Assembly: GCF_000699445.3 (NCBI RefSeq)
Contig: NC_067200.1
Location: 16,126,510 to 16,190,509, forward strand
DNA from: Schistosoma haematobium
Lineage: Eukaryota > Platyhelminthes > Trematoda > Strigeidida > Schistosomatidae
Length of the DNA stretch: 64,000 nucleotides
Direction: 5' to 3'
In this document: positions 1 to 11,388 of the stretch, piece after piece
Numbering within the stretch: the stretch's first letter is position 1
How the letters are laid out: each line of letters starts with the position of its first letter
Program-made: the position numbers and the translations under genes
The notes under the pieces: model-generated
Databases searched by the model: none
The model's input: only the letters and a program-made list of their open reading frames with translations
Told to the model about the DNA's origin: nothing

Positions 1-639
1 GACTAGGATTTATCAGTGTTAGTCCAGTTGACCTCCCCCAGAGAAATAATTTTGTTGTAACATTGAACTGTTCCGAGTGCACAATTTTCAACTCGTTAAT
101 CATAACTGAGACCTATTTGTATTCAGTTTCATATCAGTATAGACTGAATTGTTCTACATAGGAAATAAGTTCACAGATACTGCTAAAGAATAAATTGATT
201 ATTTCATTTAATTCACAGTTAACACAATGGCATATATTAAGATACCAGATATTGCTTATCGATGGATACTAATACGAATTAGCCTTAGCGCAGATAATAA
301 ATATTTGGTAATTGTAAGGCTGAACATCTTCTAATGCTATTATGAGTGAAGAACACACGGTCTGGTGAATTTCTTACCGAAATAGTACGAAACACATCAG
401 ATGAAACTAGTTCCCGGAGAATTAACGCTAGATGCAACGACGTCGGAACTGTAGTCGAAAATACAGAAAACATATATGGAATGCGATCGACAGGAGTTTA
501 TTAACGCAATCTGTAAGGCATTGAAAAAGCAGAACTTAAATCAAATTGTACGTGGCCCTAAAACAGGCCTTTATTCAGTCTCTTCACATTTATACTTGTC
601 CTGAATAATCACATGATTATACTCCAGTTATCGCACCAA
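1..639. other. AT-rich stretch, nothing recognised
   Basis: No open frame with recognisable motifs, no RNA gene and no repeat that recurs in the window was seen. The short minus-strand frame at 285-473 has no family resemblance. Confidence 0.5.
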
Positions 640-780
640 ACATGGGAATTGTTGTCGTACCTCAGGTAATTACACTCATAATTGTGATGCACATTCTCAC
701 AGACAACAGTCCAGTAACCTTCAGTAAATTTACGACAGATGAAGGCCGGACACTGAGTGTTCATTGCAGCCCTTCATGCG
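640..780 (+). repeat. Leader repeat shared with 14,160-14,300
   Basis: About 130 bases match the reverse complement of 14,160-14,300, with shared blocks such as GTGATGCACAT and TTCATTGCAGCCCTTCATG. The match stops abruptly at ...CCCTTCATG in both copies. Here it lies about 220 bases upstream of the PHD-type ORF1 start, so it is probably part of the 5' leader of that CR1-like element. The function is inferred; the repeat itself is visible. Confidence 0.55.
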
Positions 781-998
781 CAGCGTGCGCGTTTCAAACA
801 GGGCAGTGATTTTGTACGTGTTGTGATTATCCATGCTTTTGTTTACTTGTTCCATCAAAAGCATTCTTGGTCCACTTTAACTTGAAGTTTTTCGATTCAG
901 GTTTTGAATCTCGCTAAATTTTGTATTGTGGTACCTTCTTTCTCATTGACTGACACTTGTGTTCATATTGTGTTTTAAACCTTCTTAATCTGATTACA

Positions 999-1939
999 AT
1001 GGTTGGTTGCACTTATAAATGTGGACAGCCAAACCGTTTGTTCGTCATGGAGGAAGGAATGCAGTGCGATGAGTGCAAATATTGGTTCTATAAAGTGTGT
1101 ACCCGTTAAAGTCCTACTGCATACAAAAGATGCTCGAAGCCTAACTCGTATCAGGTTTGCATGTTTTGCCGTACAAATAAGACCCTACCAATCCAGGAGG
1201 CTATGAGCCTATTAGCTTTGGCCTGTAAGAAGATAGATGGTGGTTGCGTTGGTACTGTTGGCAAAGATTGCGTCACTGTAGTAAGTGCTGCCTGCCTGTA
1301 CCTGCCAGACACCCAACTGTACAACACGCAATTGAGCCTTCTAGCCCGAAACAATTAGTCAGCGCCACGCCATTAGACATTGGTGGCCAAGTTGCTGCAG
1401 CAGCAACTGAAGATCCCGACAAAACTATCACCGTCCTGAGAAATTGTTGACGCGGAGACGTAGAAGAGTATGAAAGATAGCCAAAACTACTCAGCCTAAG
1501 TCCCAAAGTAAGATCTCATCAAAGATTGTTGTGATTCATACGATCGACTCCCATGATTCTGTTACAAAGAAAACTAACGGTAAGATGCCTGTAGTCAGTA
1601 TGCAAGATCTGACATCACAGTCAAAAGCCGTGAACACGATTTTCAGAGAAGCTAAACCCCATCCTCGTTTGATTGTTTGGAATCTAGAGGAGTCGAAAGA
1701 CAATGACCTTGTCAAAAGACATGTACACGACCTGCAGTTAGTAGAATCCGTAATCGGAAACGTACTACCTGAAGAGGTTTCAAGAGTGCATATGAAGGTA
1801 ATACGACACGGTAAATGGATTGGAGTCGAGACCAAACCAAGAAGGATCTTGAAGTTTGTACTCGTGAATTTTGAGGAAATAAACATAACATTGAACAATA
1901 CACAAAACTCGTGATTCAAATATACGTATTCGACCACAT
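999..1939 (+). pseudogene. CR1-like ORF1 relic, 5' part (PHD finger and RRM-like domain)
   Basis: From the ATG at 999 the frame encodes an N-terminal Cys-rich PHD-type finger (MVGCTYKCG, then CDECKYWF, then CMFC). A coding stretch follows whose core (RLIVWNLEESKDNDLVKRHV, about 1,663-1,722) looks like the RRM-like domain of L1/CR1 ORF1 proteins. PHD fingers in ORF1 are an established feature of CR1-type elements. The gene is dead: TAA at 1107-1109, frame changes near 1,300 and 1,440, a TGA soon after 1,470, and another frame change near 1,895. The last readable codons run into VFDH at the 12-bp duplication, where the SR2-like element is inserted; the C-terminal part resumes at 5,908. A domesticated gene is possible but unlikely given the stops. 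Confidence 0.6.
1928..1939 (+). repeat. Left target-site duplication (ATTCGACCACAT)
   Basis: Perfect 12-bp copy of 5908-5919, immediately 5' of the SR2-like element. Removing 1940-5919 restores a continuous ORF1 reading frame across the site. Confidence 0.85.
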
Positions 1940-2546
1940 GCCCGACCGAAGCTGCTACCTTGACGCGGTGATCGGCTTGCCTATCGTGATGACCCAACCG
2001 AGCTATATTGGCTGGAACATATGTTCCTGTAGGTTCTACCATGCTAGGTAGGTCGATTGGAGAACGGTAAGACTAAAAGCAGCAACTCAAGGTTTGAGGG
2101 CGAAGTCGTACTGCTGACTGTAGAGGGGTGTGACAGCAGTAAGGTGTTTCCCTCAGACAACCAGCATCTGCAGCGATGCTGCCTTCCCACAAGGAGGGGT
2201 AGAGTTTGAAAAGGTCGACCCTAAAATGTCACACCTCACCTTACCTCACGGATTTCCGTCTCTGGCGGTATGGCCCTTTGAAGAACGGAGCTAACACATT
2301 AAAAACCTTCCACGAAAAGGCCGTGCGCGACCGGCCTCAAGCAGTTGTCCCTTGGGCTCTGCGGTCACGCTCCCAGGTCGTCAAGACCAACACTAATCAA
2401 TTTCCTTTTCAGGTTCCTCGAGAAATACCCTTCCACGGTGTGGGCAGCCGAAAAGTGATATCAGCCCTCATACCCGTAACAGCACACGAGACCAAGTTGG
2501 TCGCATTCAAATCCTTCCTATACCTCCTAATACCTCTCTTATCTCC

Positions 2547-5500
2547 ATGACTAACCCTCCTCACGTCTCTTTATCACCTCGCACCGCTAGGGCAAACGAT
2601 TCGAGTACGTGGAACGTTATTCCTGGTCTCCTGAAACCACGCTCTAAACTACATGTAGGAGCTTTTAACGTACGAACACTGTGCCAAATAGGACAGCAGG
2701 CTTCCTTAGCTAAGACTTTAGAATCCCGCGCCATCGATGTGCGCTGCGTCTCCAAAACGCTCATACATGATCCGAGTAGCGTCATTCATTTGACCTCACC
2801 ATGTCAAAATAAAGAACCGACTCGATTCACACTTAGTGTATCTGGAAGCCCAGATTCTGCTTCCCGTGGCCTTGCCGGCGTCGGTATAGCGTTGAGTTTT
2901 AGGGCAGAACTAGCTCTCTTAGAGTGGATCCCAGTGGACAGTCGTTTGTGCGCTGTCCGACTAAACGGAACAGTAAGGATCCGAAAAGATAGGGACACTC
3001 GTCGTTGCCTCTTCGTCGTCTCTGCCTATTCTCCCACTGACTGCAGCGCAGATGATGTAAAAGATGAGTTTTACAGAAAGCTCTCCGACCTTCTCCGAAA
3101 AGCTAGGCACTCTGATGTAGTGATAATGGCCGGTGACTTTAATGCTCAAGTAGGTAAACTAAGCGATAGGGAGAGACACCTGGGTGGATCTTATGGTGTT
3201 GTGGCTCAAAGAACAGATAATGGCGACCATCTGTTGCAGCTATGCTCAGATAACCGCCTGTTCCTTGCAAATACTAACTTTAAGCATAAGGAAAAACATA
3301 CTTTGACATGGCGACCCCCGAATTCGTCCCAACGTTGGACCCAAATAGATCACATCGCTGTCAGCCACCGATGGAGGGGCTCGATAGGAGACTGTTGCTC
3401 ATTTTGGAGCACATGCTTAGTTTCAGATCATGCTCTAGTACGAGCGCGTATCTGTCTGCGTCTTACTGGACGTAGGAAAGACGCTGCAAGTAAACCTCTT
3501 GGGGCCCTACTTAAGGATAATCAAGCTAAGAGTATATTTCAGGAACAACTAGGAAAACAGTTGGGCAGCCATGTATGTGATGCCCACCCCGATGCAGCAT
3601 GGAATGATATCCGAAAAGCTGTGGAAACAGCAGTGATATCTGCTTGGACAGTAAACCATAAGGTTAGGGAAAAATACTGGGTCTGAGCAGCATCCACCGC
3701 AGTGATAGATGCTCGAAAACTCATCCCATCTGGCTCTAAACATGACAAAGAGCGGAGTCAGCTTAAGCGCAGGCTGATAAGGAGCCTACGCAATGATCGT
3801 GAACAGTGGTGGGTAGCGAAAGCAAGAGAGACGGAAAAGGCAGAGGCAATAGGTAATAGCAGACAATTGTTCAGACTTGTTAAGGAAACCGATATTAGGA
3901 AACCGACTGTTAGCGAAACTATTTCAGAAATAGAAGGACATATTGTTCATTCTCAATTTAGGAGATTGGATGGATGGGCAGAACACTTTAGGGATCAGTT
4001 CAACTGGCCTTCAACCACACTTCGGTTTCCCACGATCTCCAGTCAACCTAAATGGCAAGTTAATGTAGGTCCTCCGTCTCTTTACGAAGTTGAAAAATCC
4101 ATAGGAAATCTGAAACGAGGGAGAGCAGCAGGCCCTGACAGGTTTACTCCTGAGATTTTTAAGGATGGTGGTTCAGTATTAGCAGTGAGATTAACTGAGG
4201 TCTTGGGTAGAACTTGGGAACTGGATGTAATCCCATCTGACTGATCTCAATCATTGATTGTGTCAGTCTATAAAAAAGGACAAAAGTCCTCTTGTGACAA
4301 TCACAGGGGAATCAGTTTGACTAATAATATTGTCTGAAATATCAGCTTCAATAATGTTTCGATGCCTAAGTAAAGCTCGTGAAGAGCAGACTAGAGAAAA
4401 TCAGGCTGGTTTTCGACCTGGATGTGGTTGTATATACCACATATTCACATTACGTCAGGTTCTGGAACACAGACACACGTTCAGACGGCCCCCAATTGTA
4501 GTATTTCTTGACCTTGAAGCAGCATTCGACTCTGTCGATCATAAGGTTCTATGGCAGTGTTTGTCACTGAAAGGAGTACCAAAGAAGTACATTAACCTTA
4601 TACAGGCTCTCTACTCGAACACAACTGGTCGAGTGAGAGCTTATGGCGAACTGTCATCAGAATTGATTACCTCAAGTGGTGTTCGTCAGGGCTGTCCACT
4701 CTCTCCATTCTTGTTCAACTTTGTCGTTGACGAACTTTTAGAGATAACACTTTCCTCGTCTAGATTTCCAGGGGTTGAACTTCTACCGGGAGGTTCACTT
4801 GTTGACTTGGAATATGCTGATGACAGTTTTATTTGGTGAAGACGCTGGCAAAATGCAGAGTCCTCTGACCACTCTAAGCAACAATGCAAGCATGTTCGGC
4901 ATGCGATTCCCCCCCTCGAAATGCAAAATGTTGCTTCAGGATTAGGTTGCATTGACACCCGAACTAATGATGGGGAGTGATGGAGTTGAGTGTATCGACC
5001 ACTTCACTTATCTTCGGAGTCTCGTCAGCCCTTGTGGTCTGGTGTGTGACGAAATCTCAGCACGAATACAGAAGGCTGGACTAGCTTTCACCAACTTGCG
5101 TCATTTATGGTGTAGACGAGATATCCGTCTATCAACCAAAGGACGCGTTTACTGCTCAGCAGTTCGTTTCGTTCTACTTTATGGCAGTGAAACATGGCCG
5201 GTAAGAGTAGAGGGTATCCGTAGGTTACTAGTATTTGACCATAGGTGTCTTCGAAATATTGCTCGTATATCCTGGGACCATGGGGTAAGTAACGGAGTTG
5301 TTAGGAAACGGGTACTAGGTAAGGATGGCAAATCAATTGATGACGTAGTGAAACTTCATCAGTTGAGATGGTTGGGACACGTGTTACGTATGCCCAACGA
5401 CTGACTGCCTCGACGTGGGATGTTTTGTTGTATAGGAGTGGATTGGAAGAAAGCTAGGGGCGGCCAGACCAAAACATGGCACAAATCCATGAAGTCACTG

Positions 5501-5617
5501 ACAAGTAGACTGAGTCATATTGGTAGGTGTAGACTACCTGGTTGGGGACTGCGAGACGATAGCAACCCTTGGTTAGAGACCCTGAACGACATGGCTCAAA
5601 ATCGTTTGCAGTGGTGA
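2547..5617 (+). pseudogene. RTE endonuclease-reverse transcriptase, decayed
   Basis: The N-terminal AP endonuclease domain starts near 2,640 with GAFNVRTLCQIG. It keeps GDFNAQVG near 3,131 and SDHALV near 3,425, but the catalytic-site motif normally written SETR reads SKTL (Glu to Lys). The RT follows, with GRAAGPDRFTPEIFKDG near 4,120, FLDLEAAFDSVD near 4,505, GVRQGCPLSPFLF near 4,680 and YADD at 4813-4824, then a conserved C-terminal region (LRWLGHVLRMP near 5,365). Lesions: TGA 3684-3686, TGA 4242-4244 (a Trp codon in the 46.7-kb copy), a 1-nt frameshift near 4,325, a 2-nt loss just after YADD, TAG 4943-4945 and TGA 5402-5404. The ATG at 2547 opens this frame. In life the protein nicks target DNA and copies the element RNA onto it. 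Confidence 0.85.
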
Positions 5618-5870
5618 GTGCAGGTGCACCCACTCTTCGTGTTCTCTCAAATTTTGATCTTATTCCTCCTTGTCTCGTTTTTTTCTCTTCCCAAATTTAT
5701 TTCACTGTATTATACTCTTTAAATAAAATCTCCAAACACTAATCTTCCCGGTTACTGCTTGTACTCTTGTTACCTCTGCCACTACGGGATTTGAATCGGC
5801 CACTACATCTGTGTGCTAATGTGGTGTGGCAACTCGAACTGATGTACGTACGTCCGAAGCTCTACGTTGT

Positions 5871-5907
5871 TACTGACTGACTGACTGACTGACTGACTGA
5901 CTGACTG
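5871..5907 (+). repeat. (ACTG)n 3' tail of the SR2-like element
   Basis: About nine tandem ACTG units end exactly at the right target duplication. Shorter versions of the same tail end other SR2-like copies at 18,341 and, on the minus strand, near 22,909 and 22,857. Confidence 0.85.
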
Positions 5908-5919
5908 ATTCGACCACAT
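5908..5919 (+). repeat. Right target-site duplication (ATTCGACCACAT)
   Basis: Perfect repeat of 1928-1939, directly after the tetranucleotide tail. The first base is ambiguous because it could belong to the last ACTGA unit. Confidence 0.85.
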
Positions 5920-6025
5920 AAAGGATCGAATCAAGTGTAAGAATGCTCTTAGAAAGTTAAGAACTCGAAAGCTAAATAGCGAAAAGAATCATACGTTGAA
6001 GGGTTTTCGGGTAGTCAGGACATAG
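5908..6025 (+). pseudogene. CR1-like ORF1 relic, C-terminal part
   Basis: Frame starting TTC at 5909 reads FDHIKDRIKCKNALRKL, then RKLNSEKNHTLKGFRVVRT and a TAG stop at 6023-6025. Basic C-terminal domains of this kind (Lys/Arg-rich helix, then KGFRVVR) follow the RRM in L1/CR1-type ORF1 proteins. It continues the frame ending VFDH at 1939 once the SR2-like insert is removed. No ORF2 is recognisable after the stop, which is unusual for an element that otherwise keeps its 5' end. Confidence 0.6.
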
Positions 6026-7366
6026 AAGCCGATGCTTACGAGACATGTATGCGTAGAATGAATGATTCCTGAAGCACCCTAAAACATTTATCACCGATCA
6101 GGGTCAGGAATCACAATAACCGTGCAATAATTGTCAACCGAAGTCACACATCTCATATGTGTTTTCGTTGGCGTGGTGAAAAGATTTTAAAAAAACGAGC
6201 AGACAATGTTCATGACTATTGAATTTGAGTCATATGTGGTGTAATAATTAAGGTTAGACTACTTGGACCTATTCTGTTTGATCAAGTCTTTTTGTAAGCA
6301 AGAATTGTATAACAGGTTAAAAATACAAGCCTATGTATGGCGATGGAGTTACAAACAACTAAATTAATGTTGATTAGAAAAGAGGAAGAAAGTTTATGGC
6401 TATGTGTGTACTCAAAATATGACATAACATGGGACACACAGTATTCAGATACACAAATAGCTCTTTCTTTTTATCGTCGAAGCCATCACAGCTCATTTTT
6501 ATTTGCATAATATAGAACGAATCTTCAATGACACGCTCAAATGAAACAAGTAATCTTCATAATACGCGAAGGTTTGCTAAACAGATATCCTTCTATCAGT
6601 CTGAAATACATGGAAAACGTGCACATTATGAACGTTGGTGAAGACAAACACATGGATCTCATTTCCTTAGATTAACATCTTACGCTCGAGTGCCTGATAA
6701 TTAAAGGATAATAGATCTACTTCTTCATTCTTTCTCTAAACACAAACAACCAACATCAGCTCTCACAAGTTGTTGCTTTCAAGTAACGTGGTTCTTAGCA
6801 AAATGTGAGGCTGCTGACTGTATCGGTAGCCGTTTGACTAAGGAGTGAATTTATTATGCAATTCCTACCAACAAAATATCACCTCATATCTTTGGTGTTA
6901 CATTCCTTCAAGATATTGTACACCAAAACGAATAAACTACATATATATAAGTAAATCTATTATGGACGTAATGTGACATCTTCATACAGGATTGTGTACA
7001 AGCGGCTGATTTACAGATCATTTCACGCTTATGTGGTTGTATTGTAAGAATCGAGCTCTCAGACTCCATGAGCCTCATGATAATCTACCAGGAAGGAGAA
7101 TAATTGGTAATAAATATCAGTTAACAAATGCATAACTCAATGTGTTTTTATTACGTTCATCAAACTTATCTGAGCATTGGCATCCTATTTGCAACAGTTA
7201 CATTGTAGTCCTTCAAACTACAGTCCAAACGTTTTATAAAGAATAAGGAATCTGCGTTTCTATCTACTGGTCGAGATAACTTAAGCAGGACATTAAGACA
7301 CCTGTTCATTTATGAATATTAGGTCGTGAGGCTATTCAGAATAAAAGAGTCACCTTTTAGTGACAC
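6026..7366. other. No gene seen
   Basis: AT-rich with no coding signature. If the CR1-like ORF1 had an ORF2 it should begin here, but no endonuclease or RT motif was found in any frame. Confidence 0.5.
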
Positions 7367-7719
7367 GGGACCCTAACCACACAAACTTTGAGGCCGAGCA
7401 TATACTTACTGAAAAGATTTGTAATCAATAATTAACACGAAGAGAAAGATAGCAATGAAGAACTCTGGAACCTTCAATTCGATTCAATCGATGGCATGGC
7501 TGAGCCTCGTAGACGCGATCACTCTGTATAGCTTGGCTTTATTCAAAATAAATATATTATCCTATTCTCAGCCCAAATGTGTCCTTCAAAAATATTAGAC
7601 GATATATTGCTGATTTTTACAATACGATTAGTCAGTGTCGACAATGACCAGACTTCCACTTTTAAGGTTAAGTTTATTATTATAGCAGTACTAATAGTGA
7701 GCTAGACCATAATTCTACA
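7367..7719 (+). repeat. 5' LTR of the Gypsy element
   Basis: Ends ...AATTCTACA at 7719, followed after one base by the primer site. About 350 bases align in sense with the reverse complement of 11,009-11,388, with diverged but colinear blocks such as CCATAATTCTACA at the 3' end and an A-rich AATAAA-like region in the middle. The 3' boundary is firm. The 5' boundary (around GGGACCCTAACC) is approximate because TG is not preserved. Confidence 0.65.
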
Positions 7720-7720
7720 T

Positions 7721-7738
7721 TGGTGAGCCCGACGTGAT
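7721..7738 (+). other. Primer binding site complementary to tRNA-Trp
   Basis: TGGTGAGCCCGACGTGAT matches the complement of the eukaryotic tRNA-Trp 3' end (TGGTGACCCCGACGTGAT) with one mismatch, and lies one base after the LTR. tRNA-Trp priming is reported for CsRn1/Kabuki-type Gypsy elements. Confidence 0.8.
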
Positions 7739-9600
7739 GCACGTTGGCTAGCAATGTAAACAAGGACTGAATCGTTATCTGGATCTAATTCTTCATCTTG
7801 TTTCTTCACTCCATTCTAAACTACGGACTATCCTGTAGCACCTTTTCTTCTAACTATATATATTTCATATTGACCACTTCCAAAACCGTTTCCTGCACAA
7901 AATATATATTATGGGTTCACCTGACATACTACTTTGAGTGTGTCTTTTTCAAGGAAACCATATCAAACCCAACATTTCCCAGTTCTGATAATCATTGCCA
8001 CACAGTCAGGAAGTTACTAGATTACTTACATCAACCTCTGTACTTTAACCCGTCATACTCCTAACTGTAGTTCTGCAAATCATGTCTCAACATGAAAACC
8101 TTTTTGGCCGCTTATTTCTTCTCAAGTGTTATATTCCTCATGAACTGACTTGTTAGCCTAGCTTATACATGCACTGTATTATATCTTCTATGCAATTAGA
8201 ATTTAACCATTATTTGAACTGCCTTTAACATTTTACATTAAACCCATCATGGTCCTTATTGCTATGTGTATTTAGGTTTATGAATAGCTCTATCGCATTA
8301 GTAAGATAACAAAGTCACTGAATTAAGATAATATCGTACTACACTGATATAATTACTAAACTATCAAGTAGTCGTTAATCAAATAATCATTCAAAGTAAA
8401 CTTCAAAGCCTGCTTCTAAAATTAACACTAAACAGACGAATATTTCTGGACCGCAATCTGGAATATCTGGCAGCTAAAAGCCGTTAATTCTACAAACTTC
8501 TGATATTTTCGAATCATCCTAAGACCTTGTCAGTCTAATTCGTGGTTTAGTGACACAATCATGCATGCGAATTTTCAGTATAAGCAGTCGAGTAAATCTC
8601 CTACAAACTGAAAACATCACTGTCGAATTTACCTCAACACCGACCACGGTAAGGTCCAAGCTATTATCATAGACATGAGTTAGAAGTTGTACTCCCCTTG
8701 GTTACAACTTATGCTGTTCCAGATAATCACATGAGCAGCACTCACTGTTTATCATCTTGTAAACATTTATTTAGCCAGAAACATTGTGCAGCTCCACGTC
8801 ACCTATATTTGTGGCACATAGATTTTGTCGATTTCAACAATTTTTGACCACCGTAATACAAATAAGTGGTTTTCTATCTTATGCTAAACTCCACACTTGC
8901 AACTAACCTGGATGCACTATCAGCCGGTAAATATGCACATAAATAATTGGTTCTACACCAAACCCAAATAATACGGATACCGTGAGCTATGGGGCGTGAA
9001 ATCAAAACCTCATTCAAACTTACTTCTTTGCAACGTGTTATCCAGATTGAAGGTAAGAAATTTCATGGAAAGTATCTTCAGTCTCAAGTTGTACAATCAC
9101 TCTAAACACTTGAACGGGTTTACAACTTTCACAACTGAGATTGTAGTCGCCAACTGCAGGCGAATTAGGAGAATGAGACTCCAAGTAATAACAGGAGAAT
9201 ACGTCAGCTGCCACGACAACGACAGTGCATGTGGCTGATACTTCGAACGCACAATATACTTGTGAGTAATTGAATGACCACATGTTGCCGTGGGGTTATA
9301 TTTTGCATGCACATGGCAAAGATCTAATTCGTGGAGGCAAGTGTGCATTTGTTGGTCACTATGACCATCATAGACTTAGTTCGACACATCACCCGTTCGA
9401 CATAGAACTGTATAATCGACGTATTTCTCGGCACGATGTACAGCAAGTTAAGTTATACAGAGAGTCAGTATTTGGTGGAGAACTTCGCAAACAAGTGCCT
9501 TTAAACACACGTCCTCAGTGAACCTCGATCGGTCGGCGGATCTCATCCGTCGATGCTTTGACGCAGTTGAAGACGTATCTAATGTGATGATTAGAAGTAA
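7739..9600 (+). other. Leader and probable eroded gag region
   Basis: The first 65 bases (7,735-7,800) recur in inverse orientation at 12,640-12,715, so they are a true part of the element. Beyond that I found no gag zinc knuckle and no long frame. Short frames at 8,996-9,238 and 9,270-9,521 may be gag remnants because they sit between leader and protease, but no motif supports it. Confidence 0.35.
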
Positions 9601-9862
9601 TTGAATTATTATACGAACTTGGAGTCTCCGACATAACGCAATGAATGCCATCCACTGGATTTTCGTTATTGCGGATGTTTCTATGCTAGTCATTGGTATA
9701 CATCATCTACAACACCAAAATTTAATCATCGATACGCGCAAACGGTTAGTAGACAGAAACACTAATTTATCTGTTTCCATAACTTCTTTTTCCGGTTGTA
9801 CTTTATCTCCAATTACAGTGAGGCGCACGATCGAGCCATACTATCAAAAAAATACTCGATAA
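9601..9862 (+). pseudogene. Gypsy protease, C-terminal fragment
   Basis: The frame around 9,641-9,760 contains IFVIADVSMLVIGIHHL then LIIDTRKRLVD. This matches the C-terminal half of retroviral-type aspartic proteases in Gypsy elements (W-FVIADV-, -IIG-DFL-, -LVD-). The catalytic DTG half is not recognisable upstream. The RT frame follows in another register. Confidence 0.6.
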
Positions 9863-9897
9863 GTACCCTGATATATACCAAACGCAACCGAAACTGC

Positions 9898-11008
9898 CAT
9901 GTGTAACCAGCAATGTTACACACCACATCACGACTACTAGACCTCCTGTATTCTCTAAAGCGCGCTGATTAGCTCTTGAAAAGCTGAGATTGGCGAAAAA
10001 TGAATTCGACCACATGATAGAGTTAAGAATCATTAGACCGTCAAGCAGCCCATGAGCATCTTCGTTGCACATGGTCCCTAAAAACGATAGCAACGATTGG
10101 TGTCCAACTGGTGACTATCGTCGATTGAGTGCAAAAACCATTCCCGATCGCTACCCGTCGCCTCACTTTCACGATTTGACAGCTACCTTGAAAGGTACAA
10201 CTGCTGTTTGTAAAATTGACTTGATTGAAGCACATAACCAAATTTCTATGGCTATTATAAGTTCCTTCGAACTCTACGAGTTTTTACAAATGCCTTTTGG
10301 TCTAAGAAAAGCCGCACAAACTTTCCAAAGGTTCATAGACGACGTTTTTCGAGGCCTCAACTTCGTACATGCGTATGTTGATGACTGTCTGATAGCGAGT
10401 TCGGACAGATAATCGCATCTCCAGCATCTGGATTTCGTTTTCGAACGATTACAAAAACATGGCATTGCTGTAAACATTCGGAAATGCCAAATTGGAACTG
10501 ACTCATTAGACTTCCTAGGACACACCATAGACGCTCAAGGCATTCGACCTCTGAGAAGCAAAGCGAAGTCCATTCTGGATTACACAGAACCGACAACAAT
10601 AAGGCAGCTGTGTATGTTCAACGGCTTAGTAAGTTTCTATAGACGGTTCATATCAAACTGTGCATCCCTTACAAAACCGCTAACCGACAAAATTCGTGGA
10701 AATGCGAAATCCGTCAATCTGGACGACACCGCACGAAAAGCATTCTCCACAATTAAGGGACTTATCGCTAAAGCAATGATGCTTGCACATCAGGACACTC
10801 AAGCACCCACTAGTATCGCAGTAGACGCATCCGACTCAGCAATCGGAGGAGTCTCACAACAATGGTTTAACCACTCCTAGCAACCTTTGACATTCTTCTC
10901 GAGCCGATTGCTAGACGCTAAATCGATGTATAGCACTTTCGGTAGGGAACTCCTAGCTATGTATTGTGCTGTATGGTACTTTCAACACTCTATTGAAGGC
11001 TCAGAATC
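9898..11008 (+). pseudogene. Gypsy reverse transcriptase and RNase H, first part
   Basis: One frame runs from about 9,898 with HHITTTRPPVFSKAR, then LAKNEFDHM, CKIDLIEAHNQISM (first catalytic Asp), MPFGLRKAAQTFQRFID and YVDD at 10374-10385. The connection and RNase H follow (IAVDASDSAIGG near 10,818; STFGRELLAMYCAV near 10,933). In-frame stops: TGA 9966-9968, TGA 10053-10055, TAA 10410-10412 and TAG 10878-10880. There is no frameshift over 1.1 kb, so decay is mainly by substitution. RNase H is cut at 11,008 by a reversed solo LTR and resumes at 11,389 in the same frame. Confidence 0.85.
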
Positions 11009-11388
11009 TGTAGAATTATGGTCTACTATGATATTAGTACTGTTCTAATAATAGACCTAATCCTAAAATTGTAGATTTGTCATGATATAACTGCTAATCT
11101 ATAAGATCTTAAGTGGAAGTCACATCATCGTCTACATCAACTCACTGCATCGTAACAATTACCAAAACATGATGGAGAACAAGCTTAGGCTAGAGGGAGA
11201 ACAATATAATCATTATGAATAAAAGATATAAGGTAACATTCAACAGGGACGACGCCTGTATGGCCTAGCCATTCCATCCGATCAACTCCAATTAATTCAA
11301 CTCTTTCTTCCCGCCCTCATCATCGTTGAGTTTTTCTCCGTGTTAAATGTTGAAAGTCTATTTCCTATATTGTCTCGTGTTAGGGCCA
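11009..11388 (-). mobile_element. Solo LTR, reversed, same Gypsy family
   Basis: About 380 bp lies inside the RNase H frame; on the plus strand it begins TGTAGAATTATGG and ends GGGCCA. Read on the minus strand it aligns along its length with the 5' LTR at 7,367-7,719 and ends with the same CCATAATTCTACA. The flanking tetranucleotides AATC (11005-11008) and AATG (11389-11392) fit a 4-bp target duplication with one later change. It is a solo LTR, left by recombination between the LTRs of a full insertion into an older relative. Confidence 0.75.

Larger units (their letters stand above)
1940..5907 (+). mobile_element. Nearly full-length SR2-like RTE non-LTR retrotransposon
   Basis: A 3,968-bp insertion bounded by a perfect 12-bp target duplication. 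It has a 5' leader of about 600 bp, one long endonuclease plus reverse transcriptase frame (2547-5617), a short 3' UTR and a tail of ACTG-type tetranucleotide repeats. RTE elements typically end in short tandem repeats and use an AP-type endonuclease, and the length fits the roughly 3.9 kb known for SR2. The leader sequence (about 1,950-2,110) recurs at 40,080-40,181 and 40,813-40,887. It lies inside the ORF1 of an older CR1-like element in the same orientation. Decay of the frame shows it is an inactive copy. Confidence 0.85.

Noticed and set aside
5871..5907. Short regular repeats, possible CRISPR-like array
   Set aside because: Pure tetranucleotide tandem repeat without spacers, the normal 3' tail of an RTE element.
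10004..10015. Third copy of ATTCGACCACAT, identical to the SR2 target duplication
   Set aside because: It lies inside the Gypsy RT frame and encodes the common EFDHM motif; the ORF1 site also encodes FDH. Coincidence of codons, no insertion border here.
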